A DNA stretch of 30,524 bases from JALYUA01 sp038329555 (GTDB lineage: Bacteria > Acidobacteriota > Thermoanaerobaculia > UBA5066 > Gp7-AA6), in contig JBBQNC010000015.1 in the NCBI GenBank assembly GCA_038329555.1, forward strand, positions 1 through 30,524, read 5' to 3'. Numbering within the stretch: the stretch's first letter is position 1; each line of letters starts with the position of its first letter. The notes beneath the pieces were generated by a model that was given only the letters and a program-made list of their open reading frames with translations, searched no databases and was not told where the DNA came from. A program made the position numbers and the translations under genes. This document shows positions 7,479-14,778 of the stretch, piece by piece.

Positions 7479-7778
7479 ATGTCGAGAAAATTCGAGCGGT
7501 TCGCCGGACTCCTGGCGGCGGGCATCCTGGCGAGCGCGATGGCGATGGCCGCCAAGCCCGACGCCTACCAGGTGACGGGCAACGTCGTCGAGATCAACGC
7601 CAGCACGATCGTGGTCATGAAGGGCAAGGAGCGGTTTGAGATCGCCCGCGACGGGTCCACGAAGATGCCCGGCGACGTGAAGGTCGGCGACAAGGTCACC
7701 GTCCACTTCCGGATGACGGCGACCGACGTCGAGTCGAAAGCGGCGAAGGCCCCCGCGAAGGCGAAGAAGGCCGCCTGA
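7479..7778 (+). CDS. Small exported protein, single beta-barrel-like domain
   Basis: A 99-residue protein. Residues 1-24 are a signal peptide (basic MSRKFERF, then a hydrophobic stretch ending AMAMAA), followed by about 50 residues of alternating beta pattern, AYQVTGNVVEI and FEIARDGSTK, with KVGDKVTVHF, and a Lys/Ala-rich tail. The layout (a short OB-like fold that starts V.G.V..I...TIVV) resembles the many small DUF5666-type exported proteins, whose function is unknown; that assignment is tentative. It has a strong ribosome-binding site and a terminator-like hairpin 22 bp after the stop codon, so it is probably a single-gene transcript. It diverges from crcB. Confidence 0.8.
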   Translation: MSRKFERFAGLLAAGILASAMAMAAKPDAYQVTGNVVEINASTIVVMKGKERFEIARDGSTKMPGDVKVGDKVTVHFRMTATDVESKAAKAPAKAKKAA

Positions 7779-7800
7779 TCGTCTTCGATACGCGGCCCGT

Positions 7801-7834
7801 CGCCCGCGCCCGGCGGCGGGCGGCTTCCTTTTTT
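7801..7834 (+). terminator. Rho-independent terminator
   Basis: CGCCCGC (7801-7807) pairs with GCGGGCG (7816-7822) around an 8-nt loop, and TTCC plus a run of six T follows at 7829-7834. It sits 22 bp after the stop of the 99-residue protein gene. Confidence 0.75.
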
Positions 7835-8000
7835 GGTCAGTCGAACCTTCCGGAAGTGTCAATCCGCGCCGGAGCCCGCCGCCGCGGACTCCCCTAGCTC
7901 CTTTGCCCTGAAGGCGTTACCGCTCGGGGACCCGGCGTCCCGGCCGGGAACGTCGCTTGCACTCTCCATGTCCGCAACCAGAAAGAAAAGGGAGGCGGCC

Positions 8001-8267
8001 ATGTCGAAGAGTTCTTACATCTACCTTCCCCGTCCCGCCTCTCTCGCCGGCTCCTTCGATCCCTCCGTCCGCCTCGCCGGACGCGAAATGAACCGCCCCC
8101 TCGACCCCGGATTCCTCGCGTGGGTCTCGCACGAGATGCACGAGCCGATGTCGGGCTACCTCGAGCTGCCGCTGCCCGCCGGCGCGTTCCTCGATCTGCC
8201 GCTGCCTCCTTCGCTCCAGGTCGACGACGAGATCGAGATCCCGCGCCCCGACGACGACCGCGGCTGA
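8001..8267 (+). CDS. Hypothetical acidic protein of 88 residues
   Basis: An 88-residue protein that I do not recognise. It has no signal peptide or membrane helix. The N-terminal half carries basic residues (RPASLAGSFDPSVRLAGRE) and the C-terminal half has repeated LPLPAG/LDLPLPPS segments followed by a very acidic end (VDDEIEIPRPDDD). The start ATG 8001 is set by GGGAGG 4-9 nt upstream; two earlier in-frame starts (7833 and 7968) lack such a site, and 7833 lies inside the terminator T-run region. Codon usage matches its neighbours, supporting a real gene. It stands alone between a terminator and the promoter region of the glycosylase gene. Confidence 0.65.
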   Translation: MSKSSYIYLPRPASLAGSFDPSVRLAGREMNRPLDPGFLAWVSHEMHEPMSGYLELPLPAGAFLDLPLPPSLQVDDEIEIPRPDDDRG

Positions 8268-8281
8268 CGACGCCTCGGGTT

Positions 8282-8330
8282 TAGAGTCGGCGTTGAGACC
8301 GGCGACTCTCCTCGCCGTCCGACCCGGAGG
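8282..8330 (+). promoter_or_regulatory. Putative promoter and Shine-Dalgarno of the glycosylase gene
   Basis: TAGAGT (8282-8287) could be a -10 box. GGAGG (8326-8330) is a good ribosome-binding site whose spacing of 5 nt points to the ATC at 8336, not to the GTG at 8357 (26 nt away). AGAGTCG (8283-8289) is also inverted at 8303-8309, a 7-bp stem with a 13-nt loop. Confidence 0.4.
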
Positions 8331-8335
8331 CTCGA

Positions 8336-8908
8336 ATCGGCAACAGTTACTGCGACGTGGCGCCCGGCCATCCGCAACACGGCCCCTACCACGACACCGA
8401 GTACGGCTTTCCCGTTTCCGACGACCGCGCGCTGTTCGAGCGTCTGTCGCTCGAGATCAACCAGGCCGGGCTCTCGTGGCTGACGATCCTGAAGAAGCGG
8501 GAGGCGTTCGTGCGCGCCTTCGAGGGGTTCGATCCGGAGCGGGTCGCGAGGTATGGCGCCCGGGAGCGCCGGAGGCTCCTCGCCGACGCCGGCATCGTCC
8601 GCAACCGTCTCAAGGTCGGCGCCGTCATCGAAAACGCGAAGCGGATCCTCGCGATCCGTAAGAGCCACGGTTCGTTCCTCGCCTGGCTCGACGCGCACCA
8701 TCCGAGTACGCGCGAGGAATGGCGGCTCCTCTTTCGCGAGACGTTCCGATTCACCGGCGGCGAGATCGTCGGGGAGTTCCTGATGAGCACGGGCTACCTT
8801 CCGGGCGCCCACCGCGAAGGGTGTTCGGTCGCGCGGCGCGTGGCGCGCGCGAAGCCGCCCTGGATCCGCTCCGCTAGCGGCCGAGCCGGTCGACGACCGC
8901 CCGCGTGA
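8336..8908 (+). CDS. tag: DNA-3-methyladenine glycosylase I, apparent ATC start
   Basis: A protein of about 190 residues that removes 3-methyladenine from alkylated DNA (base excision repair). PYHDTEYGFPV, INQAGLSWLTILKKRE, FEGFDPERVARYG and LADAGIVRNRLK are Tag family blocks. The Tag zinc ligands (Cys4, His17, His175, Cys179 in E. coli) fit Cys6, His19, His159 and Cys163 here, with the same 13-residue and 4-residue spacings. Cys6 is encoded at 8351, upstream of the first canonical start (GTG 8357), and between the in-frame TGA at 8294 and that GTG there is no ATG, GTG or TTG. A GGAGG site lies 5 nt before ATC 8336, so I place the start there. A sequencing error or a frameshift is the alternative. 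The 3' end overlaps the convergent secreted-protein gene by 35 bp. Confidence 0.9.
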   Translation: MGNSYCDVAPGHPQHGPYHDTEYGFPVSDDRALFERLSLEINQAGLSWLTILKKREAFVRAFEGFDPERVARYGARERRRLLADAGIVRNRLKVGAVIENAKRILAIRKSHGSFLAWLDAHHPSTREEWRLLFRETFRFTGGEIVGEFLMSTGYLPGAHREGCSVARRVARAKPPWIRSASGRAGRRPPA

Positions 8909-10238
8909 GCACGCGCGGCGTCCGCCGTCTGCGGCGCGGGGTCGGCGGCGCGGGCGGAGTGGGTGTCGCGGTGAGCACGGCCGTGGGAGGCGGCGCGGTC
9001 GGGGTCCGCGTCGCGGTCCCGGGAGGAGCGGTGCGCGTGGCGGTCCCGATCGAAGCCGTGGGAGTTCTCGTGGCGGTCGCGGGAGGTGCCGTGCGGGTCC
9101 GGGTGGCCGTCGGCGTCGACCCGGGGGGCACGGTCGCGGGGGGAACCGTGCGGGTCCTCGTCGGAGTCGTCGTGGCCGCGGGCCGCGCCGTCTCGGTCGG
9201 CGTCGAGGTCACGGTCGGCGTGGCGGCTCCGCCGCCGCCCTGGTAGCCGAGCGACACGACATCGAAGTCCGTCGCCGCGAGCCCTCCGAACGCCGGGTTC
9301 AACACGGAGTTGTTCCAGCGGGTGTCGTACGTGCCGCCGATGTAGAGATCGCTGCCGTTGTCCGCGACCATCAGCCCGTAGCGCTGCATCGCCCGGAAGA
9401 TCTTCTGCGCGTCCGGAGGAAATCCCGAGAGATCTTTCGAGGCCTTCAGCCGGAGGCGGGCGCCCATCGGCAGGGCGCCGGAGGTGGAGCCCGCCCGGTG
9501 GGAGGCGGGATACACGTACCCGTTCGTCGCGCGCACCGTCACCCGGAACGCGTGTCCGATCTCTCCGGCGCCGGCCACCTCGTCGTAGCGGACGAGGCCG
9601 GGAAGGATCGCGAGGCCGGCCGCGTCCGCCGAGGTCCACGTGTCCGGGCGGCGCCCGTTCTGATTCATATCGAAGAAGGCGCCCGAGCCGGCGTGCCACT
9701 GCGTGCCGTCCCAGAAGACGTTGTAGAGCTCGTAGAGGTGGCGGTTGTCGCGATCCACGATCAGGAGATGCCGGTCGCTCGTCGCGCGCCGGTCCACGTT
9801 TCCCGGATAGCCATCCTCGATCCACTTCGCCTGAGTCTTCGCCTCGTCGGGAATTGGATAGAAGGCGAAGCTCTGGTTGCCCGGGTGGGTCACGCCGTCG
9901 CTCTCGCCGGCGTACTGGAACTGGACGACCTGCTTCGGCTGGGTCCCGCCCACGACCGCGTACGGCATCCCGTAGATGTCCGGCAGGGTCGTCGAGGCGT
10001 CGCCGCCGAAGTCCGGATGCAGATGCCGCGTCGTCCCGATGAACTGGATGTATCCCGCCGAGCCGGGATCGACCGGCGCCGAGCGGATGTCGAGGTTCCA
10101 CCAGTTCGTGGACGGGAAGAGCGGGAAGGGGCCCGGGAGCGGCCCGTTCCGCACGGGTCCGCTCGTCTGCGCGAGCAGGACGGCTCCGGCGAGAAAGAGT
10201 GCAGGGACGAGACGATTCGAGAAACGGCGTCGGACCAC
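8874..10238 (-). CDS. Secreted protein with Pro/Thr-rich C-terminal tail
   Basis: A 454-residue exported protein of unknown function. Residues 1-25 form a signal peptide (MVRRRF, hydrophobic ALFLAGAVLLA). Residues about 35-335 form a globular domain with FPSTNWWNLDI, LHPDFGG, IVDRDNRHLYELYN and YGLMVADNGSDLYIGG; similar secreted proteins of unknown role occur in actinobacteria and other soil bacteria, as I recall. Residues about 338-435 are a low-complexity tail built of TPT, TRT, TAPP units, then a basic end (PRRRRRTPR). Such tails usually act as surface linkers. The start is GTG 10238. It has an isolated position: the glycosylase gene converges on it with a 35-bp overlap, and a repeat cluster lies upstream. 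Confidence 0.82.
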   Translation of the reverse strand: MVRRRFSNRLVPALFLAGAVLLAQTSGPVRNGPLPGPFPLFPSTNWWNLDIRSAPVDPGSAGYIQFIGTTRHLHPDFGGDASTTLPDIYGMPYAVVGGTQPKQVVQFQYAGESDGVTHPGNQSFAFYPIPDEAKTQAKWIEDGYPGNVDRRATSDRHLLIVDRDNRHLYELYNVFWDGTQWHAGSGAFFDMNQNGRRPDTWTSADAAGLAILPGLVRYDEVAGAGEIGHAFRVTVRATNGYVYPASHRAGSTSGALPMGARLRLKASKDLSGFPPDAQKIFRAMQRYGLMVADNGSDLYIGGTYDTRWNNSVLNPAFGGLAATDFDVVSLGYQGGGGAATPTVTSTPTETARPAATTTPTRTRTVPPATVPPGSTPTATRTRTAPPATATRTPTASIGTATRTAPPGTATRTPTAPPPTAVLTATPTPPAPPTPRRRRRTPRVLTRAVVDRLGR

Positions 10239-10353
10239 GGTGCGCCTTTCTCGAGCTTCGAAGAAACGGCCGAAGACACCTTCGGCGGTTACCCCGGAAC
10301 TCGTGTGTAGAAAGGATGCGCTCTTGCGGAGGGGATTGCAAGCTGCGACGCTG

Positions 10354-10447
10354 GGGGTCAGGCGTGCAAATCGACCTTATTCCGATCGAAAGGCCTAAAT
10401 ACGCGACTGACCCCGGCGCCCCTAAATACGCGACTGACCCCGGCGCC
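10354..10447 (+). repeat. GGGGTCAG/CTGACCCC inverted repeat with a 27-bp perfect tandem duplication
   Basis: GGGGTCAG (10354-10361) is inverted as CTGACCCC at 10407-10414 and again at 10434-10441. The unit at 10394-10420, starting CCTAAATACGCG, is repeated exactly at 10421-10447. The region is more AT-rich than its surroundings. Ends of this GTCAG type remind me of REP or IS200-like debris, but no transposase is present. The 260-bp gap between the two divergent genes (10239-10498) holds nothing else I can name. Confidence 0.7.
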
Positions 10448-10498
10448 CCGGCGCCCGGAGCCGACGCGCCCGTTGGTCGTCGTTATAGCCTCGCCGGG

Positions 10499-13051
10499 AT
10501 GCCCCTGCGCTCGACCCTCGCGGCCGCCGTCGCACTCTTCGCGCTCCTCTCCGTTTCCGCCGCCGTCCCGCAGGCGGGGGCTCCGCTCCGGCGACCGGGC
10601 CGGGCCGCGGGCGAGACGCTTCTGCCGAACGGCTGGCGGATCGCCCCCGTGGGCCGCCACATCCAGATCGGCGACCTCCCTCTGGCGATGGCCGAGTCGC
10701 CCGACGGCCGTTTTCTCCTGGTGACCAGCAACGGATACGCGAAGCCAACACTCGCTCTCGTCGACCTCGCGCGCGGCTACGTCCGGTCGAGGACGTCTCT
10801 CGACAACGCCTGGCTCGGACTCGCGTGGAACGCGGCGGGCAACCGGGTGTATTCGTCGGCCGCGAAGGAGAACGCGGTCCGGGAGCTGCGATTCGAAAAG
10901 ATGCGCCTCGTTCCGGGGGCGGTTCTCGCGCTCCCACCAGCCGGCTCCCCGCCCGCGCCTCCCTGTTCCGAAGGACCGGTGCTCGAGCAGACGTCCTTCG
11001 TCGGCGGCCTCGCTCTCGATCCGGGCGGGATGCGCCTCTTCGCCGTCAACGTGCTGGGGCAGACGCTGTCCGCCGTCGACCTCGCGTCGCGCCAGGCCGC
11101 GGTGTCGGTGTCGCTTCCCGCCGAGCCCTACACCTGCCTCGTCTCGCGCGACGGGGCGACCGTCTTCGTCTCGCTCTGGGGCGGGTCCCGAGTGCTCCTG
11201 TTCGACGCGGCGACGCTTGCCGCGCGCGGAGAGATCCCGACGGGGGAGCATCCGAACGCGATGGCTCTCTCGAGCGACGGCGCGACCCTCTTCGTCGCCT
11301 GCGCGAACACGAACTCGGTCTGGGTGGTGGACGTGGCGAAGAAGTCGGCCCGCGAGCAGATCTCGATCGCGCTCGAGCCGAAGACGCCCCCGGGCTCGAC
11401 TCCGAACGCTCTCGGCCTGTCGCCCGACGGACGGACGCTTCTCGTCGCCAACGCGGACAACAACTCGGTCGCCGTGGTCGACGTGTCGCGCCCCGGTGAA
11501 GGCCGCGTCCGCGGCTGGATCCCCACGGGGTGGTACCCGACCGGCGCGCAGTTCTCGCGCGACGGAAAGACGATATTCATCCTCTCCGGCAAGGGCCTGG
11601 TCTCGGCCGCGAACCCGCGCGGACCGCAGCCGGCGATCGCGGGGGCCCCCGGCCAGTCGACGCGGGACGCGCTCGAGGGCACGCTCTCGTTCGTTCCGGC
11701 CCCGGACGCCGCGACCCTCGCCCGATGGACGGCGACCGTCCGGCGGCTGACGCCGTACCGGGACGCGAACCTCCTCGCGCCGCCGCGAGCCCCCAGGGGC
11801 TCTCCGGTTCCGGCGCGCGTGGGCGATCCGTCTCCGATCCGACACCTGTTCTACGTGATCCGGGAGAACCGCACGTACGACCAGATTCTCGGTGACATGA
11901 AGGAGGGCAACGGCGACCCGGATCTCTGCCTCTTCGGCGAGGAGGTGACGCCGAACGCCCACGCCCTCGCGAGGGACTTCGTTCTGCTCGACAACTTCTA
12001 CGTCAACGCGGAAGTCAGCTACGACGGCCACGCGTTCTCGACGGGGGCATACGCGACCGACGTGATCGAGAAAATCTGGCCGATGAACTACGCGAACCGC
12101 GGAGGCGGGTACCTCTCCGAAGGCGGCGGAGCGATGCGCAACCCCTACGGAAACCTCAGCGCGCCGGCGGGGGGGTACATCTGGGATGCGTGCAACCGCG
12201 CCGGCGTCTCCGTGCGCAGCTATGGCGAGTTCGTCCACGATCCCCGTCCGGCCGTCCCCCGGAAGAACCCGCCTGTCCTCGGCACTTTCCGCGCGTCGGC
12301 CGGGCCGTACGCTGCCTCCGTGCCGGGCCTCGAAGGACGGATCGCGCCGATGTTTCCGCCGTTCGACCTGTCGATCCCGGACAACCACCGCGTCGACGTC
12401 TGGCTCGAGGAGTTTCGGAAGTTCGAGGCCGACGGCCACCTGCCACGGCTCTCGATCGTGCGCCTCGGGGGCGACCACACGGAATACGCGCGCCCGGACT
12501 CGCCGACCCCGCGCGCGATGATCGCCGAGAACGACCTCGCTCTCGGCCGCCTCGTCGAGGAAATCTCGAAGAGCCGCTACTGGAAAGAGTCGGCCATCTT
12601 CGTGCTCGAGGATGACGCGCAGAACGGGCCGGACCACGTCGATTGCCACCGATCGGTCGCGCTGGTCGTGAGCCCGTGGACCCGCCGCGCGGCCGTCGAC
12701 TCCACGATGTACACGACCTGCGGCATGCTCCGAACCATGGAGCTCATCCTCGGCCTCCCGCCCATGAGCCAGTGCGATGCCGCCGCGACGCCGATGTACG
12801 CGGCGTTCGCGACGCGCGCGGTGGAAACGCCCTGGGCCCACCGGCCCGCCCGGGTCCCGCTCGACGAGATGAACGATCCGGATGCCCCCGGCGCGGACGC
12901 CTCGGCGGCCGCGAACCTCTCGGAGGCCGACCTCGCCCCCGACGTTCCCTTCAACGAGATCCTCTGGAAGCTCGTGCGCGGGCGGGACGCGATCATGCCG
13001 CCGCCCGTGCACGCCGGCTGGGTGCGCGCGGCCGGGACAGACGACGACTGA
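10499..13051 (+). CDS. Secreted beta-propeller / phosphoesterase (phospholipase C-acid phosphatase type)
   Basis: An 850-residue exported protein. Residues 1-24 are a signal peptide. Residues about 40-440 are a YVTN-type beta-propeller with repeated blades such as SPDGRFLLVTSNGY, SSDGATLFVACANTNSVW and SPDGRTLLVANADNNSVAVV. From about residue 446 a phosphoesterase domain of the phospholipase C/acid phosphatase superfamily begins with HLFYVIRENRTYDQILGD, continues through NFYVNAEVSYDGHAFSTGA and includes DDAQNGPDHVDCHRS near 700, carrying acidic and His residues expected for metal binding. The substrate of such two-part proteins is not established; phosphate scavenging from organic esters is a reasonable guess. 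ATG 10499 starts the signal peptide; a TATAGC box ends 9 nt upstream and no good ribosome-binding site is seen. Confidence 0.9.
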   Translation: MPLRSTLAAAVALFALLSVSAAVPQAGAPLRRPGRAAGETLLPNGWRIAPVGRHIQIGDLPLAMAESPDGRFLLVTSNGYAKPTLALVDLARGYVRSRTSLDNAWLGLAWNAAGNRVYSSAAKENAVRELRFEKMRLVPGAVLALPPAGSPPAPPCSEGPVLEQTSFVGGLALDPGGMRLFAVNVLGQTLSAVDLASRQAAVSVSLPAEPYTCLVSRDGATVFVSLWGGSRVLLFDAATLAARGEIPTGEHPNAMALSSDGATLFVACANTNSVWVVDVAKKSAREQISIALEPKTPPGSTPNALGLSPDGRTLLVANADNNSVAVVDVSRPGEGRVRGWIPTGWYPTGAQFSRDGKTIFILSGKGLVSAANPRGPQPAIAGAPGQSTRDALEGTLSFVPAPDAATLARWTATVRRLTPYRDANLLAPPRAPRGSPVPARVGDPSPIRHLFYVIRENRTYDQILGDMKEGNGDPDLCLFGEEVTPNAHALARDFVLLDNFYVNAEVSYDGHAFSTGAYATDVIEKIWPMNYANRGGGYLSEGGGAMRNPYGNLSAPAGGYIWDACNRAGVSVRSYGEFVHDPRPAVPRKNPPVLGTFRASAGPYAASVPGLEGRIAPMFPPFDLSIPDNHRVDVWLEEFRKFEADGHLPRLSIVRLGGDHTEYARPDSPTPRAMIAENDLALGRLVEEISKSRYWKESAIFVLEDDAQNGPDHVDCHRSVALVVSPWTRRAAVDSTMYTTCGMLRTMELILGLPPMSQCDAAATPMYAAFATRAVETPWAHRPARVPLDEMNDPDAPGADASAAANLSEADLAPDVPFNEILWKLVRGRDAIMPPPVHAGWVRAAGTDDD

Positions 13052-13066
13052 TCCCCCCTTGGGAGA

Positions 13067-13109
13067 ATCGGGTGATCGGGTGATCAATCGGGTCATCGGG
13101 TGATCGCGT
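13067..13109 (+). repeat. Short ATCGGGT repeat array
   Basis: ATCGGGT occurs at 13067, 13075, 13087 and 13095 and as ATCGCGT at 13103, with steps of 8, 12, 8 and 8 bp. It fills the gap between the convergent phosphoesterase and cupin genes. Replication slippage would explain it; it has no T-run, so it is not an obvious terminator. Confidence 0.6.
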
Positions 13110-13118
13110 GACCGGATC

Positions 13119-13592
13119 TCACGAGAAGAGCGCGCGCCACGTTTTCTCGAGCGCGGCGGCCTCCGGATCTCCCTCCGGCGGCGCCCACGGGGCGGACTCT
13201 TCCTCCGTCGGCGGAACGTAGGGCCCGGCCTTCGTCTCGAAGAAGACGGTTCCGGGCTCGAGCGCGACGAACCCGTGCCAGACCCCGGCGGCCATGCCGA
13301 CGCCGCGGTCGGGGCCGCCCGCGGAGAGGCGCCGCTTCTCGAGAAGCGCGCCCCGCTCGTCGAAGATCAGGATGCCGACGGCGCCCGTCAGCACGATCGC
13401 CGTTTCCGCCTTGCTCGCCTCGAGGTGGCGGTGCGGCCGGATGTAGGTGCCCGGCTCGAGCGCGTTCAGGAGCCGGTGCACGGGGTCGTCCATCTCGTGA
13501 AGATTTCGATTCTTGCGGAGACGGGGACTCTCCATCGCCTCGCGGGCGACGTCCCCGATCAGGGCGTCCGAGATCCAGACGGTCGATTTCAT
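13119..13592 (-). CDS. WbuC-family cupin-fold protein
   Basis: A 157-residue cytoplasmic single-domain cupin. RKNRNLHEMDDPVHRLLNAL, then YIRPHRHLEASKAET, then VLTGAVGILIFDE and GVWHGFVALEPGTVFFETKAGPY carry the pattern of the WbuC family, with PHRH and the Glu of SKAE as likely metal ligands and WH in the second motif. WbuC proteins often sit in O-antigen or capsule gene clusters and their reaction is unknown. Start ATG 13592 has GGAGG on its strand about 10 nt upstream. It diverges from the hydrolase gene across about 70 bp, so shared regulation is possible, and lies near the acyltransferase operon. Confidence 0.85.
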   Translation of the reverse strand: MKSTVWISDALIGDVAREAMESPRLRKNRNLHEMDDPVHRLLNALEPGTYIRPHRHLEASKAETAIVLTGAVGILIFDERGALLEKRRLSAGGPDRGVGMAAGVWHGFVALEPGTVFFETKAGPYVPPTEEESAPWAPPEGDPEAAALEKTWRALFS

Positions 13593-13661
13593 GCGGCGAG
13601 ATCCTCCTTCGGGACGGGCCGGTTTCCCGGCGCGCGCTCGAGCGTGTGGTATGGGATCGGC

Positions 13662-14720
13662 GTGCGGAACGCGGACATCGTCGTAACGGGCGGAAGCCCG
13701 GAGGAGTCTACGGGACGCGGCGCGCCCGTGGACGCCTTTCGTCCCGCGTGGTGGCTGCCGGGCGCTCACCTCCAGACGGTCTGGGGGACGCTCACCCGGC
13801 GGCGCGACCTTCTGCCGTATCGCCGGGAGCGCCTTGCGACGCCGGACGGGGACGAGATCTGGATCGACCACGTCGACGGACCGCCCGGCGCTCCCCGGCT
13901 GGTCGTGCTCCACGGGCTCGAGGGGAGCTCCTATTCGGTCTACGTGCAGGGCCTCCTCGCGGCGGCGCGAGCGCGAGGCTGGCGCGGCGCGGCCGTCAAC
14001 TTCCGTTCGTGCGCCCGCGAGCCCGGCCGCCTCGACCGCTGGATTCCGAATCGGCGCCCGCGGCTCTACCACTCCGGCGAGACGAGCGACTTTGGCCTCG
14101 TCGTAGCGCACCTGACGGCGGCGGATCCCGGCGTGCCGCTCGTCGCGGCCGGGGCGTCGCTCGGAGGAAACGTGCTGCTCAAGTGGCTCGGCGAGAATCC
14201 CGAGCAGACGATCGTCCTCGCCGCCGCGACGCTCTCCGTACCGTACGACCTGGAAGCGGGGGCGCGTTACATGGAGCGGGGGCTCGGGCCGCACTACCTG
14301 GCGCGCTTCCTGACGACGCTGTGCGCGAAGGCGGAAGATCTGAGCCGCCGGTTCCCGGAGGCCGCCGCCCGCCTCGATCTGCCGCGAGCCCGCGTCGCCC
14401 GGACGTTCTTCGCGTTCGACGACGCCGCGACCGCACCGCTCCACGGCTTCTCGGGCGCGGAGGACTACTACGCGCGCTCGAGCTCTCTCGGGTTCGTATC
14501 GAGAATCCGCACGCCGACCCTTTGCGTCTCGTCGGACGACGATCCGTTTCTTCCCGGCAGCGTCCTCGACCGGGTCCGCGAGCGCGCGTCGCCGGCCGTA
14601 CGACTGCGCCGGGCCGCGCGCGGAGGGCACATCGGGTTCGTCGGCGGCCGCGGCGGGCCGCGCTTCTGGGCGGAGAACGCGGTCGTCGACTGGCTCGCGG
14701 GCTCGATCGAGCATCGCTGA
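13662..14720 (+). CDS. Alpha/beta hydrolase, YheT/ABHD1-3 type
   Basis: About 352 residues. FRPAWWLPGAHLQTVWGTL near the start is the hallmark of the YheT (COG0429) group. The oxyanion block VVLHGLEGSS, the nucleophile elbow GASLGGN with catalytic Ser, the acid in SSDDDPF, and the His in GGHIGF complete the triad. The bacterial members are presumed esterases of unsettled substrate. The start is uncertain: GTG 13662 is used here, with GTG 13644 and GTG 13728 in the same frame; none has a strong ribosome-binding site. A 21-bp GC hairpin follows the stop. Confidence 0.88.
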   Translation: MRNADIVVTGGSPEESTGRGAPVDAFRPAWWLPGAHLQTVWGTLTRRRDLLPYRRERLATPDGDEIWIDHVDGPPGAPRLVVLHGLEGSSYSVYVQGLLAAARARGWRGAAVNFRSCAREPGRLDRWIPNRRPRLYHSGETSDFGLVVAHLTAADPGVPLVAAGASLGGNVLLKWLGENPEQTIVLAAATLSVPYDLEAGARYMERGLGPHYLARFLTTLCAKAEDLSRRFPEAAARLDLPRARVARTFFAFDDAATAPLHGFSGAEDYYARSSSLGFVSRIRTPTLCVSSDDDPFLPGSVLDRVRERASPAVRLRRAARGGHIGFVGGRGGPRFWAENAVVDWLAGSIEHR

Positions 14721-14725
14721 GCGCG

Positions 14726-14746
14726 CCGGCGGCGGAAGGCCGCCGG
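14726..14746 (+). terminator. GC hairpin after the hydrolase gene (weak terminator candidate)
   Basis: CCGGCGGC (14726-14733) pairs perfectly with GCCGCCGG (14739-14746) around GGAAG. No T-run follows, so it is at best a weak terminator, or it marks the border before the acyltransferase operon promoter. Confidence 0.35.
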
Positions 14747-14763
14747 GGACGCGCACCCGCCGC

Positions 14764-14769
14764 TATAAT
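14764..14769 (+). promoter_or_regulatory. Consensus -10 box (TATAAT) for the acyltransferase operon
   Basis: A perfect TATAAT in GC-rich surroundings ends 9 nt before the TTG at 14779. A start 6-8 nt downstream would leave a leader of about 1-3 nt. I see no convincing -35 box at the usual spacing. Confidence 0.5.
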
Positions 14770-14778
14770 TCGAAGATC

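Noticed and set aside
8905..10310. Plus-strand frames across the secreted-protein gene
   Set aside because: They are shadows of the minus-strand gene, whose signal peptide, globular domain and Pro/Thr tail are coherent.
10358..13096. A 912-codon minus-strand frame over the phosphoesterase
   Set aside because: Its Arg/Gly/Val-rich product shows no motifs, while the plus-strand product has a signal peptide, propeller blades and a phosphoesterase domain.
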